From contig CAWFFJ010000020.1 of NCBI GenBank assembly GCA_963814875.1, positions 1-57,302 of the forward strand: a DNA stretch of 57,302 bases. Reading direction: 5' to 3'. The stretch is from CAVSIS01 sp963814875 (GTDB lineage Bacteria; Acidobacteriota; Thermoanaerobaculia; Thermoanaerobaculales; Sulfomarinibacteraceae). The position numbers and the translations under genes were made by a program. Below are positions 9,009-18,434 of this stretch, piece by piece (the stretch's first letter is position 1; each line of letters opens with the position of its first letter). Below the pieces are notes generated by a model. It ran no database searches, was not told the origin of the DNA, and saw only the letters and a program-made list of their open reading frames with translations.

Positions 9009-11597
9009 TCACTTGACCCGGTAGCGCGCCGCCTGATCCGGTCGGCCCCAGGCTTCGTACAGCTCGACCAGGGCGCCCGCGGCCTTGGCCGTTCGCTGGT
9101 CGCCGGCGCCGTTGGCCTCGAGGTTGGCGTCATAGGCTGCCACCAGGAGCGGCTCTGCCTCGCGGTAGCGCGTGCGCATCACCAGGACCTTGCCGAGGGA
9201 GTCCTGGTAGCCCGCCAGACCCAGGCTGCCCGCGGGGAAGGCACGCTCGGCGATGGCGAGCGCCGCGCGCAGCTCGGCCTCGGCGTCGCCGAGCTTGCCG
9301 CGGTCGCGCAGCACGAAACCGAGGCTCCGGTGCGTGGAGGCCACGTCCGTGTGATCGGGCCCGTAGGCCCGCTCCATCCTGCTGACCGCTTCTCGCAAGC
9401 TCGACTCGGCCTTCTCGAGGTCGCCCGCCTTGCGGTAGACCGTCCCCATGTTGGTGAGGGTGCGAGCGACCTCCGGGCTGTCGTCTCCGAGGACCTCTCG
9501 GCGGATGGTGATGACCTGCCCGAGCAGCTCGAGCGTGCGGTCGTAGTTGCCGAGGCGGTAATAGACGTTGCCGAGGTTCTCGAGGCCCTTGGCAAGCTCG
9601 GGGTGCCGATCCCCCGCGAGCCGCCGGATCATGTCGACGTCCTCCGTGAGGAGCGACGCCGCCTCCTCGAGCCGTCCTTGGAGCATCACGAAGATGGCGA
9701 TGTTGTTGAGCGCCGAGGAGGTCTCCAGAGTGTCGGTGGGCTGCACGGCCCGTCGGATCGCGAGCTCCTTGCGGCTCAGCTCCTCGGCGAGGGCGTAATC
9801 CTGCCGCCACTTTTGCTCGAGGACCGCTTGCGACTGGTAGCAGGAGGCGACCTCGATCGACTCTTGGCCGTGCAGCTCGAGGCTCATCGCGAGCGCGTCC
9901 TTGATCGCGAGGTCGGCCTCCTCGTAGTGGCCAGCGTCTGTCAGCAGCCGGCCGAGGAAGTCGAGGGTGACCCCGACCTCCGAGCTCGGGTCCCCGAACA
10001 CGCGGCGGCGGAGCTCAAGCAGCTCATGCGTCCGGGTAATGGCCTCGTCGAAGCGGGAGTCGCGCCAGGCGAGCTGGGCGAGTGCCGCCAGCGACTCGAT
10101 GGTCTCGGGGTCGTTGCGGCCGAGCAGCCGGGTGCGCGTCTCGGCAGCCGCCTCGAGCAGCGGCTTGGCGCGGTCGTAGCGCCCGAGGTTGTTGTAGGCG
10201 TTGCCGATCGTGTGGAGGACCTCGGCCTCGACCAGCGGCTGGCCGGTGAATGACGATGAGATCTTCTTCGTGGCCTGGTCGAGCGCCTCGACGACGGAGA
10301 CGTTGTAGCCCGCCCCCCAGGGGTTCGCCGCGCTCAGCGTCTCGCGCATGAACTGGTTGACCGCCTGCGCCTTGGCCGCCTCGGCCTCGGCGCGATCGCG
10401 CTGCCGGGCGACCGCGCGCGCCTGCACGGTCGCGACCGCGGCGAACGCAACCACCAGCAGCAGCAGCGTCGCCGCGAAACCGGCTGCCAATCGGTTGCGC
10501 TGGACCATCTTCCGGAGCTGGTAGGCGGCGCTCGGCGGCCGCGCCTGGATCGGCTGCGAGTCCAGGTAGCGGCCGATATCGTCCGCCAGTGCGGCGGCGC
10601 TGCCGTAGCGGCGGTCGGCCTCCTTCTCCAGCGCCTTGCCGACAATGGTCTCGAGATCGCCGTCGGGCTTGCGGACTCCGCTCCAGCTCTCGCGCAGCGG
10701 CAGAGGCTTCTCCTCGCAGATGACCCGCACGGCCTCGGCGAGCGCTGCTCGCGTGACCTCGTAGGGACAGCGGCCGGTCAGCATCTCGTAGAGGATCATG
10801 CCGAGCGCGTAGACGTCGGTGCGGACGTCGATCGCCGCCACGTCGCCGCGCGCCTGCTCCGGGCTCATGTACTGCAGCGTGCCCTTGATCATGCCGATCT
10901 CGGAGACCTGGGTGGCCGCCACTTCGGCGTCGACGATGCGAGCAAGGCCGAAGTCGAGGATCTTGACCGTCGGCAGGTGGGCGCCGCTCGAGTGTTCCGA
11001 GGACGCCTCGAGGGCGTCGGCGACGATGATGTTGGCGGGCTTGAGGTCACGGTGGATGACGCCGCGCTGGTGGGCGTAGTGGACCGCGTCGCAGATGTCC
11101 CGGAAGAGATGGAGCCGGAGACCCAACTCGCCGACGTCGAGACGGGCGGGCCGGTCGGCGAGCCACTGTGCGAGGGTCCGGCCCTGGACCAGCTCCATGG
11201 CGAAGTAGTCGTGGCCGTCCTCGGTGTGGCCGGAGGCGTAGATGGCGGCGATGTTGGGGTGCTTGAGCCGGGCCAAGGTCTCCGCCTCGCGGAGGAAGAG
11301 CCGGCGGTGGAGGTCGTCCACCCGGTGGTCGCGGCGCATGACCTTGAGCGCCACCCGCCGGTTGGGCCGCTCCTGCTCCGCCTCCCACACCACGCCCATA
11401 CCGCCCTCGCCGAGCAGGCCGACGATGCGGTAGCCCGCTATGGAGGCGGGCAAGGGAGGGGTGGGCCGGTGTGGCGACGCAGCGGCGGGGGAGGAGATCG
11501 TTCCCGCCGCCTCGGGGACCCTCACCTCAGCGGACGAGAGCGTCTGACCTTCGCCGTCGTCAGCTCGAGGCGAACCGGAATCTTCGTCATGAGGCAC
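9009..11597 (-). CDS. Membrane Ser/Thr protein kinase with C-terminal TPR repeats
   Basis: An 862-residue protein starting at GTG 11597, with GGAG 9 nt upstream. The kinase domain spans residues ~54-335: glycine loop GEGGMG 63-68, catalytic Lys in VALK (85), HRDLKPAN with Asp 174, and DFG 205-207. One transmembrane helix follows at ~371-392 (AAGFAATLLLLVVAFAAVAT). The outer ~460 residues are TPRs of the tetratricopeptide_12 type (for example LGNVYYRLGNYDRTLELLGQV). The kinase is cytoplasmic and the TPR sensor faces the periplasm. It would phosphorylate proteins in response to an unknown signal. It diverges from the SBBP gene, about 240 bp away. Confidence 0.93.
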   Translation of the reverse strand: MPHDEDSGSPRADDGEGQTLSSAEVRVPEAAGTISSPAAASPHRPTPPLPASIAGYRIVGLLGEGGMGVVWEAEQERPNRRVALKVMRRDHRVDDLHRRLFLREAETLARLKHPNIAAIYASGHTEDGHDYFAMELVQGRTLAQWLADRPARLDVGELGLRLHLFRDICDAVHYAHQRGVIHRDLKPANIIVADALEASSEHSSGAHLPTVKILDFGLARIVDAEVAATQVSEIGMIKGTLQYMSPEQARGDVAAIDVRTDVYALGMILYEMLTGRCPYEVTRAALAEAVRVICEEKPLPLRESWSGVRKPDGDLETIVGKALEKEADRRYGSAAALADDIGRYLDSQPIQARPPSAAYQLRKMVQRNRLAAGFAATLLLLVVAFAAVATVQARAVARQRDRAEAEAAKAQAVNQFMRETLSAANPWGAGYNVSVVEALDQATKKISSSFTGQPLVEAEVLHTIGNAYNNLGRYDRAKPLLEAAAETRTRLLGRNDPETIESLAALAQLAWRDSRFDEAITRTHELLELRRRVFGDPSSEVGVTLDFLGRLLTDAGHYEEADLAIKDALAMSLELHGQESIEVASCYQSQAVLEQKWRQDYALAEELSRKELAIRRAVQPTDTLETSSALNNIAIFVMLQGRLEEAASLLTEDVDMIRRLAGDRHPELAKGLENLGNVYYRLGNYDRTLELLGQVITIRREVLGDDSPEVARTLTNMGTVYRKAGDLEKAESSLREAVSRMERAYGPDHTDVASTHRSLGFVLRDRGKLGDAEAELRAALAIAERAFPAGSLGLAGYQDSLGKVLVMRTRYREAEPLLVAAYDANLEANGAGDQRTAKAAGALVELYEAWGRPDQAARYRVK

Positions 11598-11838
11598 GGT
11601 TGGCGTCTCCTGGTGGCAGCGGGGCTTGCTCCGCGGGTCTACGTCACAAAGCGCTGAGCCATTGAAAGGTATTCCTCTCTCCCGTCAGCAGCGTGGGCGA
11701 CAGCTCGGTAGGCCATGGGGCGCTGCGGTCCCTAGTTCACGCCCGAGGATCCTCATGGCACCGTTTCAGGTGATATGGTAAGTTGATACTCAATAGCAAA
11801 TACATCCGGGCGGGAGATCGCCCGAACGGGAGAGGGCC

Positions 11839-14800
11839 ATGACGGTTCGAGGTGTCGGTCGGCTGGTGTCTATTGCATTCCTGACCACGCTGGCGGCTGG
11901 TGCGACGGCGGCGGAGCACGGTGAGGTCGGGATGTCATTCGTGCCCAACCTCGGCCAGGTAGGGTTGGAGACCGCGTGGCTTGCCCATGCGCCCGGAGCG
12001 TCGGTCGCCTTCTCGGCGAGGCGTGTGTCGCTGGCGCTGCCCGCCCATGGCCGCACCGTGAGTCTGCAGTTCTTCGGCACTGCCGGTCCCGCGGGCTTCG
12101 AGGGCCTCGAGCCGTTGCCCGGGAAGGCAAACTACTTCCTCGGGGCGGACCCGTCCTCCTGGCGCTCGGACGTGCCCACCTTCGGCGCTCTCGTTCTGCA
12201 TGAACTCTACCAAGGAGTCGACCTGCGCTTCGAGGGGAGCGAGACCGTTCTCAAGGGGACCTTCGTCCTCGCCCCCGGCGCAGATCCCTCCCGGATCCGC
12301 TGGCGGTACTCCGGCGTGGACGCCGTCCGGGGGCAGGCCACCGGAGACCTCATCCTGGTGGCCGGGAATACCAGGTTGGAGGAGACGGCGCCGGTCGCCT
12401 GGCAGGACCGAAATGGAGAGCGCGTGCCCGTCGAGGCGCGCTACCGGCTCGCGGACGACGGCAAGGTCGGATTCGCGGTCGGCGAGTACGATCCGGCGCT
12501 GCCTCTGGTGATCGACCCTTACCTCGAGTTCGCGACCCTGGTCGGCGGCGGCAAGGGCGATGAGGGTCGCGACATCGTGGTCGACGCCCAGGGCAATGCC
12601 TACGTGACCGGCTCGACGTTGTCCGCCGACTTCCCCGGCGCGGGCCCGCCACAGGCTACGTATGCTGGACCCGTCAACCCTTCCAACCTCGGCGACGCCT
12701 TCGTTTTCAAGCTCGCTCCAGACGGCAAGACCGTGCTCTTCATGACCTACCTCGGCGGCGCCGGACAGGACGTCGCCGACGCGATCGCGCTCGATCCCCA
12801 GGGCAACATCGTGATCGCCGGCAGCACGGAGTCCACCAACTTTCCCACCTCGAACCCGATTCAGGCCGCCCAGGGGGGGCAGAGCTGCTCCTCGGGTCCC
12901 TGCAACGATCTCTTCATCGCGAAGCTCGCCTCCGCGGGCAATGCGCTGGTCTTCTCCACCTACCTCGGCGGCAGCCGCGACGAGAGCGCCGGCCTGGTCG
13001 ATTTCGGCACCCGCCTGAACTCCATGGGTGTGGACGTCGACGACGCCGGTAGCATCTACGTCGCGGGGACCAGCGACTCCGATGACTTCCCCGTCGTCAA
13101 CGGCTACCAGGGCTCGCGAGCGGGCCTGAGCGACATCGTTCTCGTCAAGCTCCCCTCGGACGGGTCGCAAATCCTCTACAGCACCTACCTCGGCGGCAGC
13201 GGCGCGGAGTACTCCGGCGACGTGGCCGTCGACAACGCCGGCCGCGCCTGGTTGGTTGGCGGCACGCTGTCATCCAACTTCCCGACCCGCAGCGCGTTCG
13301 ACACCTCCAGGGACGGCAGCTCGGACGCGGTGGCGGCCAAGCTGGACACCACCAAGATCGGCAGCTCCTCGCTGATCTACTCAACCTACCTGGGCGGCTC
13401 CGACTCGGACCAGGCGTTCGGCGCCGGAATCGACGCCGACCGCAACGTCTACGTGACGGGCTGGACCGGCTCGAGCGACTTCCCGCTCGCCAACGCGTAC
13501 CAGACCACCAACGCCTCCGAGGCCGAGCCGCAGCCCCGGGACGGCTTCGTCACCGTGCTTGCCGACGACGGCAGGACCCTCGTCTACAGCACCTACTTCG
13601 GCGGCTCGGCGCGGGACGTCGCCTACGACCTCGACGTCGGCGCCGACAAGACGGTCGTCATCGCCGGTCCGACCCAGTCGGACGACCTGCCGCTGCGCCT
13701 TCCCTACCAGTCCTACCGTTCTGACGGCATCGACCTCTTCGTCGCCCGCCTGGACCCGTGGCAGGCGGGTGCGTCCTCGTTGATCTACTCGACCTACCTC
13801 GGCGGCACCGACTCCGATGTCCTCTACGGCGTCGCCGACGGCCCCGACGGCAGCGTCTTCGTCACCGGGGCGACCGCCGGCATCGTCAGCGACACCTTTC
13901 CGATCGGCACGACGATCGGACCGAACGCCACCGGGGACGGAGTCATCGTGGCCAAGCTGATGTCCCGTGCGCAGTCCTGGGTACTGGTCGGCAGTCGCGC
14001 GAACGGCGCCAACAGCAGCATCTGGCGCACCGATCTCGGGTTGTTCAACCCGGAAGCGGGCACCGCCCACGTCGAGGTCCGCTTCCACGGCGTCAGTGGC
14101 ATCACCTCCTCGACCTGGGAGGTGCTGCCCGGCGGTCAGCTCATCCTCGAGGACGTGGTCGGGCTCCTGGGCGGCTCCGGCAATGGCGCGCTCGAGGTTC
14201 TAACCGACCGTGAGATCAAGGTGACCTCACGCACCTACAACCTCGTCGCCGCCGCAGCCGCCTGCTACGCCGGCGGCACTCTCGGCCAGGGTTTCGGCTC
14301 ATGGCCGAGCCGCGACACGCTGCTCGCCGGTGAGAGCGCATGGCTGCCGCAGCTGGTCGAGACCGCCGCCTACCGGACCAACATCTCCTTCACCAACACC
14401 GGCGCGGCGCACGTGCGCCTCACGCTGCGCCTTTACGACGAGACCGGGAGGCTCCTCGCGACCTCAACGGTCGAGCTCGAGCCCGGACAGTGGACCCAGC
14501 AGGACCGGGCGTTCTTCCAGCTCGCAGGGCGCAGCGACATCGTGCGGGGTTACGCCAAGGTCACGGTGGAGGAGGGCAGCGGCGTCATCGTCGTCGGCTC
14601 GGTCGTCGACAACATCACCAACGACCCGACCACGATCCCGATGGTGAAGGTGGACGGTGCCGGCGCCACCACCAGCTGGGTGCTGGTGGGCAGCCACGCG
14701 AACGGTGCCAACGACAGCAGGTGGCGCACCGACCTCGGCATCCTCAACGTCTCGTCCGGTCAGGCGACGGTCACCGTGCGGGTCCACGCCCCCGGTGGGG

Positions 14801-15351
14801 TGCTCGAGGCCAGCTTCACCGTCGGGTCGGGCGACCAGAGCATCCTGACCGACGTCGTCGGGATGGTCTCTTTCTCGGGGTCCGCCGCCATCGAGGTGGT
14901 GTCGGACCGGCCGGTGGTGGTCAGCTCGCGCACCTACAACCAGGTCGCGGCGGGCCAGCCGTGCTTCGCCAACGGCACGCTCGGTCAGGGACTCGACGGC
15001 TACCCGGCCGGGAGCGGGCTGTCCGCCGGGCAGTCCGCATGGCTCACCGAGCTGACCGAGAACGCCGCCTACCGCACCAACATCTCGCTCACCAACACCG
15101 GCGACACCTCGGCGACGGTTACGGTGCGCCTGTTCAACGCCGAAGGGGCCGAGGTCGCCAGCTTCGTGGTCACGCTGGCGCCCGGCGAGTGGAAGCAGGA
15201 CAACCGGTCCTTCTACGCCAGGGCAGGACTGACCGACGTCGGAGCTGGCTATGCCCGGGTGACCGTGGAGTCGGGCAGCGGTGTGCTCGCCATTGGCTCG
15301 GTGGTGAACAACGTCACCAACGACCCGACTACGATCGCCCCGGTGCTGTAG
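11839..15351 (+). CDS. Secreted SBBP-repeat beta-propeller protein with two C-terminal modules
   Basis: 1170 residues. A signal peptide (residues 1-25) is followed by a DUF7948-like N-terminal domain to ~230 (NYFLGADPSSWRSDVP, GVDLRFEG, VIDPYLEFAT). SBBP repeats cover ~235-705, each with a YSTYLGGS-type start and a D..GN.YVTG.T.S.DFP core. The C-terminal third is two tandem copies of a ~225-residue module, each running from SWVLVGS.ANGAN to NDPTTI.P. A similar closing pattern occurs in the secreted protein at 1865-4662. GGGAGAGGG precedes the ATG. Probably extracellular or cell-surface; role unknown. Confidence 0.85.
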   Translation: MTVRGVGRLVSIAFLTTLAAGATAAEHGEVGMSFVPNLGQVGLETAWLAHAPGASVAFSARRVSLALPAHGRTVSLQFFGTAGPAGFEGLEPLPGKANYFLGADPSSWRSDVPTFGALVLHELYQGVDLRFEGSETVLKGTFVLAPGADPSRIRWRYSGVDAVRGQATGDLILVAGNTRLEETAPVAWQDRNGERVPVEARYRLADDGKVGFAVGEYDPALPLVIDPYLEFATLVGGGKGDEGRDIVVDAQGNAYVTGSTLSADFPGAGPPQATYAGPVNPSNLGDAFVFKLAPDGKTVLFMTYLGGAGQDVADAIALDPQGNIVIAGSTESTNFPTSNPIQAAQGGQSCSSGPCNDLFIAKLASAGNALVFSTYLGGSRDESAGLVDFGTRLNSMGVDVDDAGSIYVAGTSDSDDFPVVNGYQGSRAGLSDIVLVKLPSDGSQILYSTYLGGSGAEYSGDVAVDNAGRAWLVGGTLSSNFPTRSAFDTSRDGSSDAVAAKLDTTKIGSSSLIYSTYLGGSDSDQAFGAGIDADRNVYVTGWTGSSDFPLANAYQTTNASEAEPQPRDGFVTVLADDGRTLVYSTYFGGSARDVAYDLDVGADKTVVIAGPTQSDDLPLRLPYQSYRSDGIDLFVARLDPWQAGASSLIYSTYLGGTDSDVLYGVADGPDGSVFVTGATAGIVSDTFPIGTTIGPNATGDGVIVAKLMSRAQSWVLVGSRANGANSSIWRTDLGLFNPEAGTAHVEVRFHGVSGITSSTWEVLPGGQLILEDVVGLLGGSGNGALEVLTDREIKVTSRTYNLVAAAAACYAGGTLGQGFGSWPSRDTLLAGESAWLPQLVETAAYRTNISFTNTGAAHVRLTLRLYDETGRLLATSTVELEPGQWTQQDRAFFQLAGRSDIVRGYAKVTVEEGSGVIVVGSVVDNITNDPTTIPMVKVDGAGATTSWVLVGSHANGANDSRWRTDLGILNVSSGQATVTVRVHAPGGVLEASFTVGSGDQSILTDVVGMVSFSGSAAIEVVSDRPVVVSSRTYNQVAAGQPCFANGTLGQGLDGYPAGSGLSAGQSAWLTELTENAAYRTNISLTNTGDTSATVTVRLFNAEGAEVASFVVTLAPGEWKQDNRSFYARAGLTDVGAGYARVTVESGSGVLAIGSVVNNVTNDPTTIAPVL

Positions 15352-15454
15352 CGCCCTGCCTTGGGCTAGGGAGAAGGCTGGAGGACTGGCGAGCGCGACA
15401 CGCGACCCGTGGCACCGCTGGGAGAAGAGTTTCGGACCTGCCAGGTCTCGCTTC

Positions 15455-15853
15455 TTACGGCCTTCTCACCCTCACGAGGCGCTCGAGCGCGAACCTTCCG
15501 CCGCCGGTGAAGACGAGAGTAAGGAAGGGGATCGCGTACAGCAGTGCGAGCTCCTTCTTCGACCACGGGTCGCTGCCGAGGACCACGAACGCCGCCACGA
15601 GCATCGTGATCAGCGGGGGAATCGCCGCGAAGCGCGTCCCCAGCCCCAGCACCAGCAGCAGCGAGCAGAACGCCTCGGCGAAGACGGCGAGGGTCAAGCT
15701 GACCCCGGAGCCGAGGCCGATCGGGTCGGGGAATCGCCCGATCAGGTCGGAGAAACCGATGAGCTTGCCCCAACCGTGCGCCGCGAGCAGGAAGCCCCCG
15801 GCGCCGAGCCGAAGGACGAGCAACCCGAGTGAGGTGGACAGATCCGACTTCAT
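15455..15853 (-). CDS. DoxX-family membrane protein
   Basis: 132 residues with four predicted membrane helices and the DoxX pattern: LGLLVLRLGAGGFLLAAHGWGKLIGF, then LTLAVFAEAFCSLLLVLGL. I chose the ATG at 15853 because GGAGG lies 6 nt upstream and the membrane protein begins there. The longer open frame upstream has no hydrophobic character. DoxX proteins act in redox or thiol homeostasis in some bacteria; the role here is unknown. The gap to the convergent SBBP gene holds inverted GAGAAGGC/GCCTTCTC arms (about 15370-15385 and 15457-15470). Confidence 0.88.
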   Translation of the reverse strand: MKSDLSTSLGLLVLRLGAGGFLLAAHGWGKLIGFSDLIGRFPDPIGLGSGVSLTLAVFAEAFCSLLLVLGLGTRFAAIPPLITMLVAAFVVLGSDPWSKKELALLYAIPFLTLVFTGGGRFALERLVRVRRP

Positions 15854-16145
15854 CGCGTACCTCCGTTGCCCGCAAGCTTCTTCAGGTCCCGAGGCAGGCA
15901 TAGTGGATGGGGGAGCTCCCCGCACCGAAGTCCAACGCGCTCGAGCCGACCGTGGATTCCACCAGGTACCGGAGGCGCAGGCCGAAGTCTGCGCCGCCAC
16001 GGGAAGCTCTGATGGGTGCCTGACCCAAGCTGCTCCGCACTCGTGACCAGACCCCGGAACGTCTGGCGACGGGGCCGGGCCTGGCTCCCGACATGTCGCT
16101 CGGTCCAGCTGCGGACCGAGCGCGGGAAAGGTGAGCGGTATCCCT

Positions 16146-18434
16146 CTACGAGGGAATCCTTCGGTTCTTGTAGTTTCGGCTCAGGTGCAACGCAACTGAG
16201 GCGTTGAACCCTCGTTGTCCGGCAGTACTCAGCGAATCGCGAATTCCCAGGGAACCAGGCCCGGTGGCAGTGTTTCCACGGGCGCCCAGGCCGGGGTCGC
16301 CGAACAATCCGGTCGCGATGTCGAAACCCAGCCAGTAGAAGACGTCGCTGTCGGCGGTGCGGGCCGCGGCGACGGTCGGATCGACCTTCGCGATGGCTGC
16401 CCCGACCGCGGCGAGATCAGCGTTCCTGTTCCGCTCCAGGGAGAAGGAAACCGCGGTGCTGAATCCCCCCTGCTCGGCCGGACTCAGCGCGTCGTGGATC
16501 TTCTGCTTGCCCGGGCCGGGCAGGGTCTGCCCCTCCGCAGCGGCCATTCCGATGTCGAATCCTCGTCTGCCGGGGCCCGCCGGCTGGCGGCTCCGGAGCT
16601 CTCTAGCCAGCGGGTCGGCATTCGCGATGGCCTCTCCCTTGGCAGCCAGCGAGGTGACGTCGACGTTGCCGTCAGACACGTGAGGGTTGAGGTCAACAGC
16701 CGCGCGGGTTTCGAGAGACAAGCCGGCATTCGTAAACTGGCCGCTGCACCATGTTGCGCTGTTCCTCCAGCCTCCTGCCCTGGTCGCCCAGTGGGCGGGA
16801 ACGAACCCGCTGCCCGTCGATTGCCTCACCGTCAGGGTGTTGAGGTTGTCGTCGTCCCAGGCCACACCGATGTCTGTGAAGCCGTCGCCGTTGAAGTCGC
16901 CCGGGAACCACTTGACCGCGTTCCCCAGGATCCAGCCGCCGTCACGGACGCTCCACGCCGAGGCGGGCTGGAATGACGCCCCATTCGAGAGGGAGACGGT
17001 CGTCGAGTTGCGGCCGAGGTCGTTCCACAGCCTGGCGACATCTGTGCGCCCGTCGCCGTTGAAGTCACCGGCAACGAAGGCGGAGGAGTCCGACCAGTTG
17101 CCTGCGTTGACGGACCAGTGGGCGGGGGTGAACCGGCTGCCCGTCGCTTGCCTGACCGTCAGTGTGGTCGCGCCCTTGTTGTTCCAAGCGGCGCCGATGT
17201 CCGTGCGGCCGTCGCCGTTGAAGTCGCCGGCGAACCACTTGACCGTGTCTCCCCAGCCCCCGTCGCGAAGGCTCCACTGGGTGGGGTTCAGGAACTTCGC
17301 CCCGTCGGAGAGATAGACTGCGATGGACACCTGCCCGCCATCGTTCCACACCCCGGCGACATCGGTCCTGCCGTCGCCGTTGAAGTCGCCTGGAAGCCAC
17401 ACCGCAGTGGGGCTCCAACCGCCGGCATTGATCGCCCAGTGCGCAGCGCTGATGCCGCTGCCCGTCATCTGCCTCACCGTCAGCGTGTTCGATCCACCGT
17501 TGTTCCAGGCTGCGCCGATGTCCGTGCGGCCGTCGCCGTTGAAGTCTCCCGCGAACCACTTGACGTCGTCCCCCCAGCCTCCTTCGCGCACGCTCACTGC
17601 GGTCCGCTCCAGGAACTTGGTGCCGGCGGAGGGGAACACGGCAAACGAGGTCTGGCCGCTGCCGTCATTCCATCCCCAGGCCACGGACGCGGTCTGCTTG
17701 ACAACAGCAGAGGCGCACGAGTTCCGGGATGCGACGTTGGGTATCCGGACCCCGTAGACGGCCTGCACCCCCCTGACGTCGGTGTCGGTCAGGTTGCCCT
17801 TCGAGTTCCCGTCCCGGTTGCAGTAGTTCATGATCGAGTCGCGATCATAGGCCGTGAGCGAGGTCGAGTTGGGCTCGTTCCCCGGAGAGGCACAGTAGGC
17901 CGGACCCTCCACGTTTCCCGGAGTGTCCTGCTCGTGGATGAAGCCCAACACGTGCCCGAACTCATGCACCCCGACGTACTCAACGCGCCCCTGTTCTGCC
18001 GTACCGTCGGGGTTGAACGAGAGCTTCACGCCCGGGTTGTCGTCGGCAGCACTGCTGAGAGCGTCCATCCCCAGGCGGGCCGATCCACTCGCGCCCGCGT
18101 TGCTGCCATCCTGAGGCTTGATTCGAATCCGCACCTGCTTGGCCGACCCGCTTCCGAACACGCCGACGCCGGTCGGGCAGGTCGCCCAGCCGGTGAAACG
18201 GACGTTCGCGTACCACTCCCACGTGCCGCTGACGGCCTCTCTGACGATCTTCTTCTCTCGGTCGTACCCGGCGGTCTCCCAGCAGACTGGGACCACGTTG
18301 CCGTTCGCGGTCCAGTTCTGAACGTTCTTGATGGTGAGCGGCTGAGAGACCGTGCGGACGTTCTCCTGTGCGCCGGCACCCGCTGCAGACAGAAGCAGCA
18401 CGAGGGAACCACAACTGATCATGAGTCCTCTCAC
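16146..18434 (-). CDS. Secreted metzincin-type metalloprotease with FG-GAP repeats and a duplicated C-terminal module
   Basis: About 762 residues. GTG 18434 (GGAGAGG just upstream) or ATG 18422 starts a signal peptide ending AAGAGAQ. The protease domain has the metzincin zinc motif HEFGHVLGFIH at ~157-167 and a Met-turn SIMNYC around Met 202. Five FG-GAP/VCBS blades follow, each with GDFNGDG.TD; a sixth (WCSGQFTNAG) has lost the calcium-loop residues. The last ~190 residues hold two copies of an unnamed module: GFDIGMAAAEG...GPGKQKI..AL...GGF, and GFDIATGLFG...GPGSLGIRDSL...RGF, each followed by a RN/SRNY motif. The protein would act outside the cell, probably with calcium. Substrate unknown. 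Confidence 0.85.
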   Translation of the reverse strand: MRGLMISCGSLVLLLSAAGAGAQENVRTVSQPLTIKNVQNWTANGNVVPVCWETAGYDREKKIVREAVSGTWEWYANVRFTGWATCPTGVGVFGSGSAKQVRIRIKPQDGSNAGASGSARLGMDALSSAADDNPGVKLSFNPDGTAEQGRVEYVGVHEFGHVLGFIHEQDTPGNVEGPAYCASPGNEPNSTSLTAYDRDSIMNYCNRDGNSKGNLTDTDVRGVQAVYGVRIPNVASRNSCASAVVKQTASVAWGWNDGSGQTSFAVFPSAGTKFLERTAVSVREGGWGDDVKWFAGDFNGDGRTDIGAAWNNGGSNTLTVRQMTGSGISAAHWAINAGGWSPTAVWLPGDFNGDGRTDVAGVWNDGGQVSIAVYLSDGAKFLNPTQWSLRDGGWGDTVKWFAGDFNGDGRTDIGAAWNNKGATTLTVRQATGSRFTPAHWSVNAGNWSDSSAFVAGDFNGDGRTDVARLWNDLGRNSTTVSLSNGASFQPASAWSVRDGGWILGNAVKWFPGDFNGDGFTDIGVAWDDDNLNTLTVRQSTGSGFVPAHWATRAGGWRNSATWCSGQFTNAGLSLETRAAVDLNPHVSDGNVDVTSLAAKGEAIANADPLARELRSRQPAGPGRRGFDIGMAAAEGQTLPGPGKQKIHDALSPAEQGGFSTAVSFSLERNRNADLAAVGAAIAKVDPTVAAARTADSDVFYWLGFDIATGLFGDPGLGARGNTATGPGSLGIRDSLSTAGQRGFNASVALHLSRNYKNRRIPS

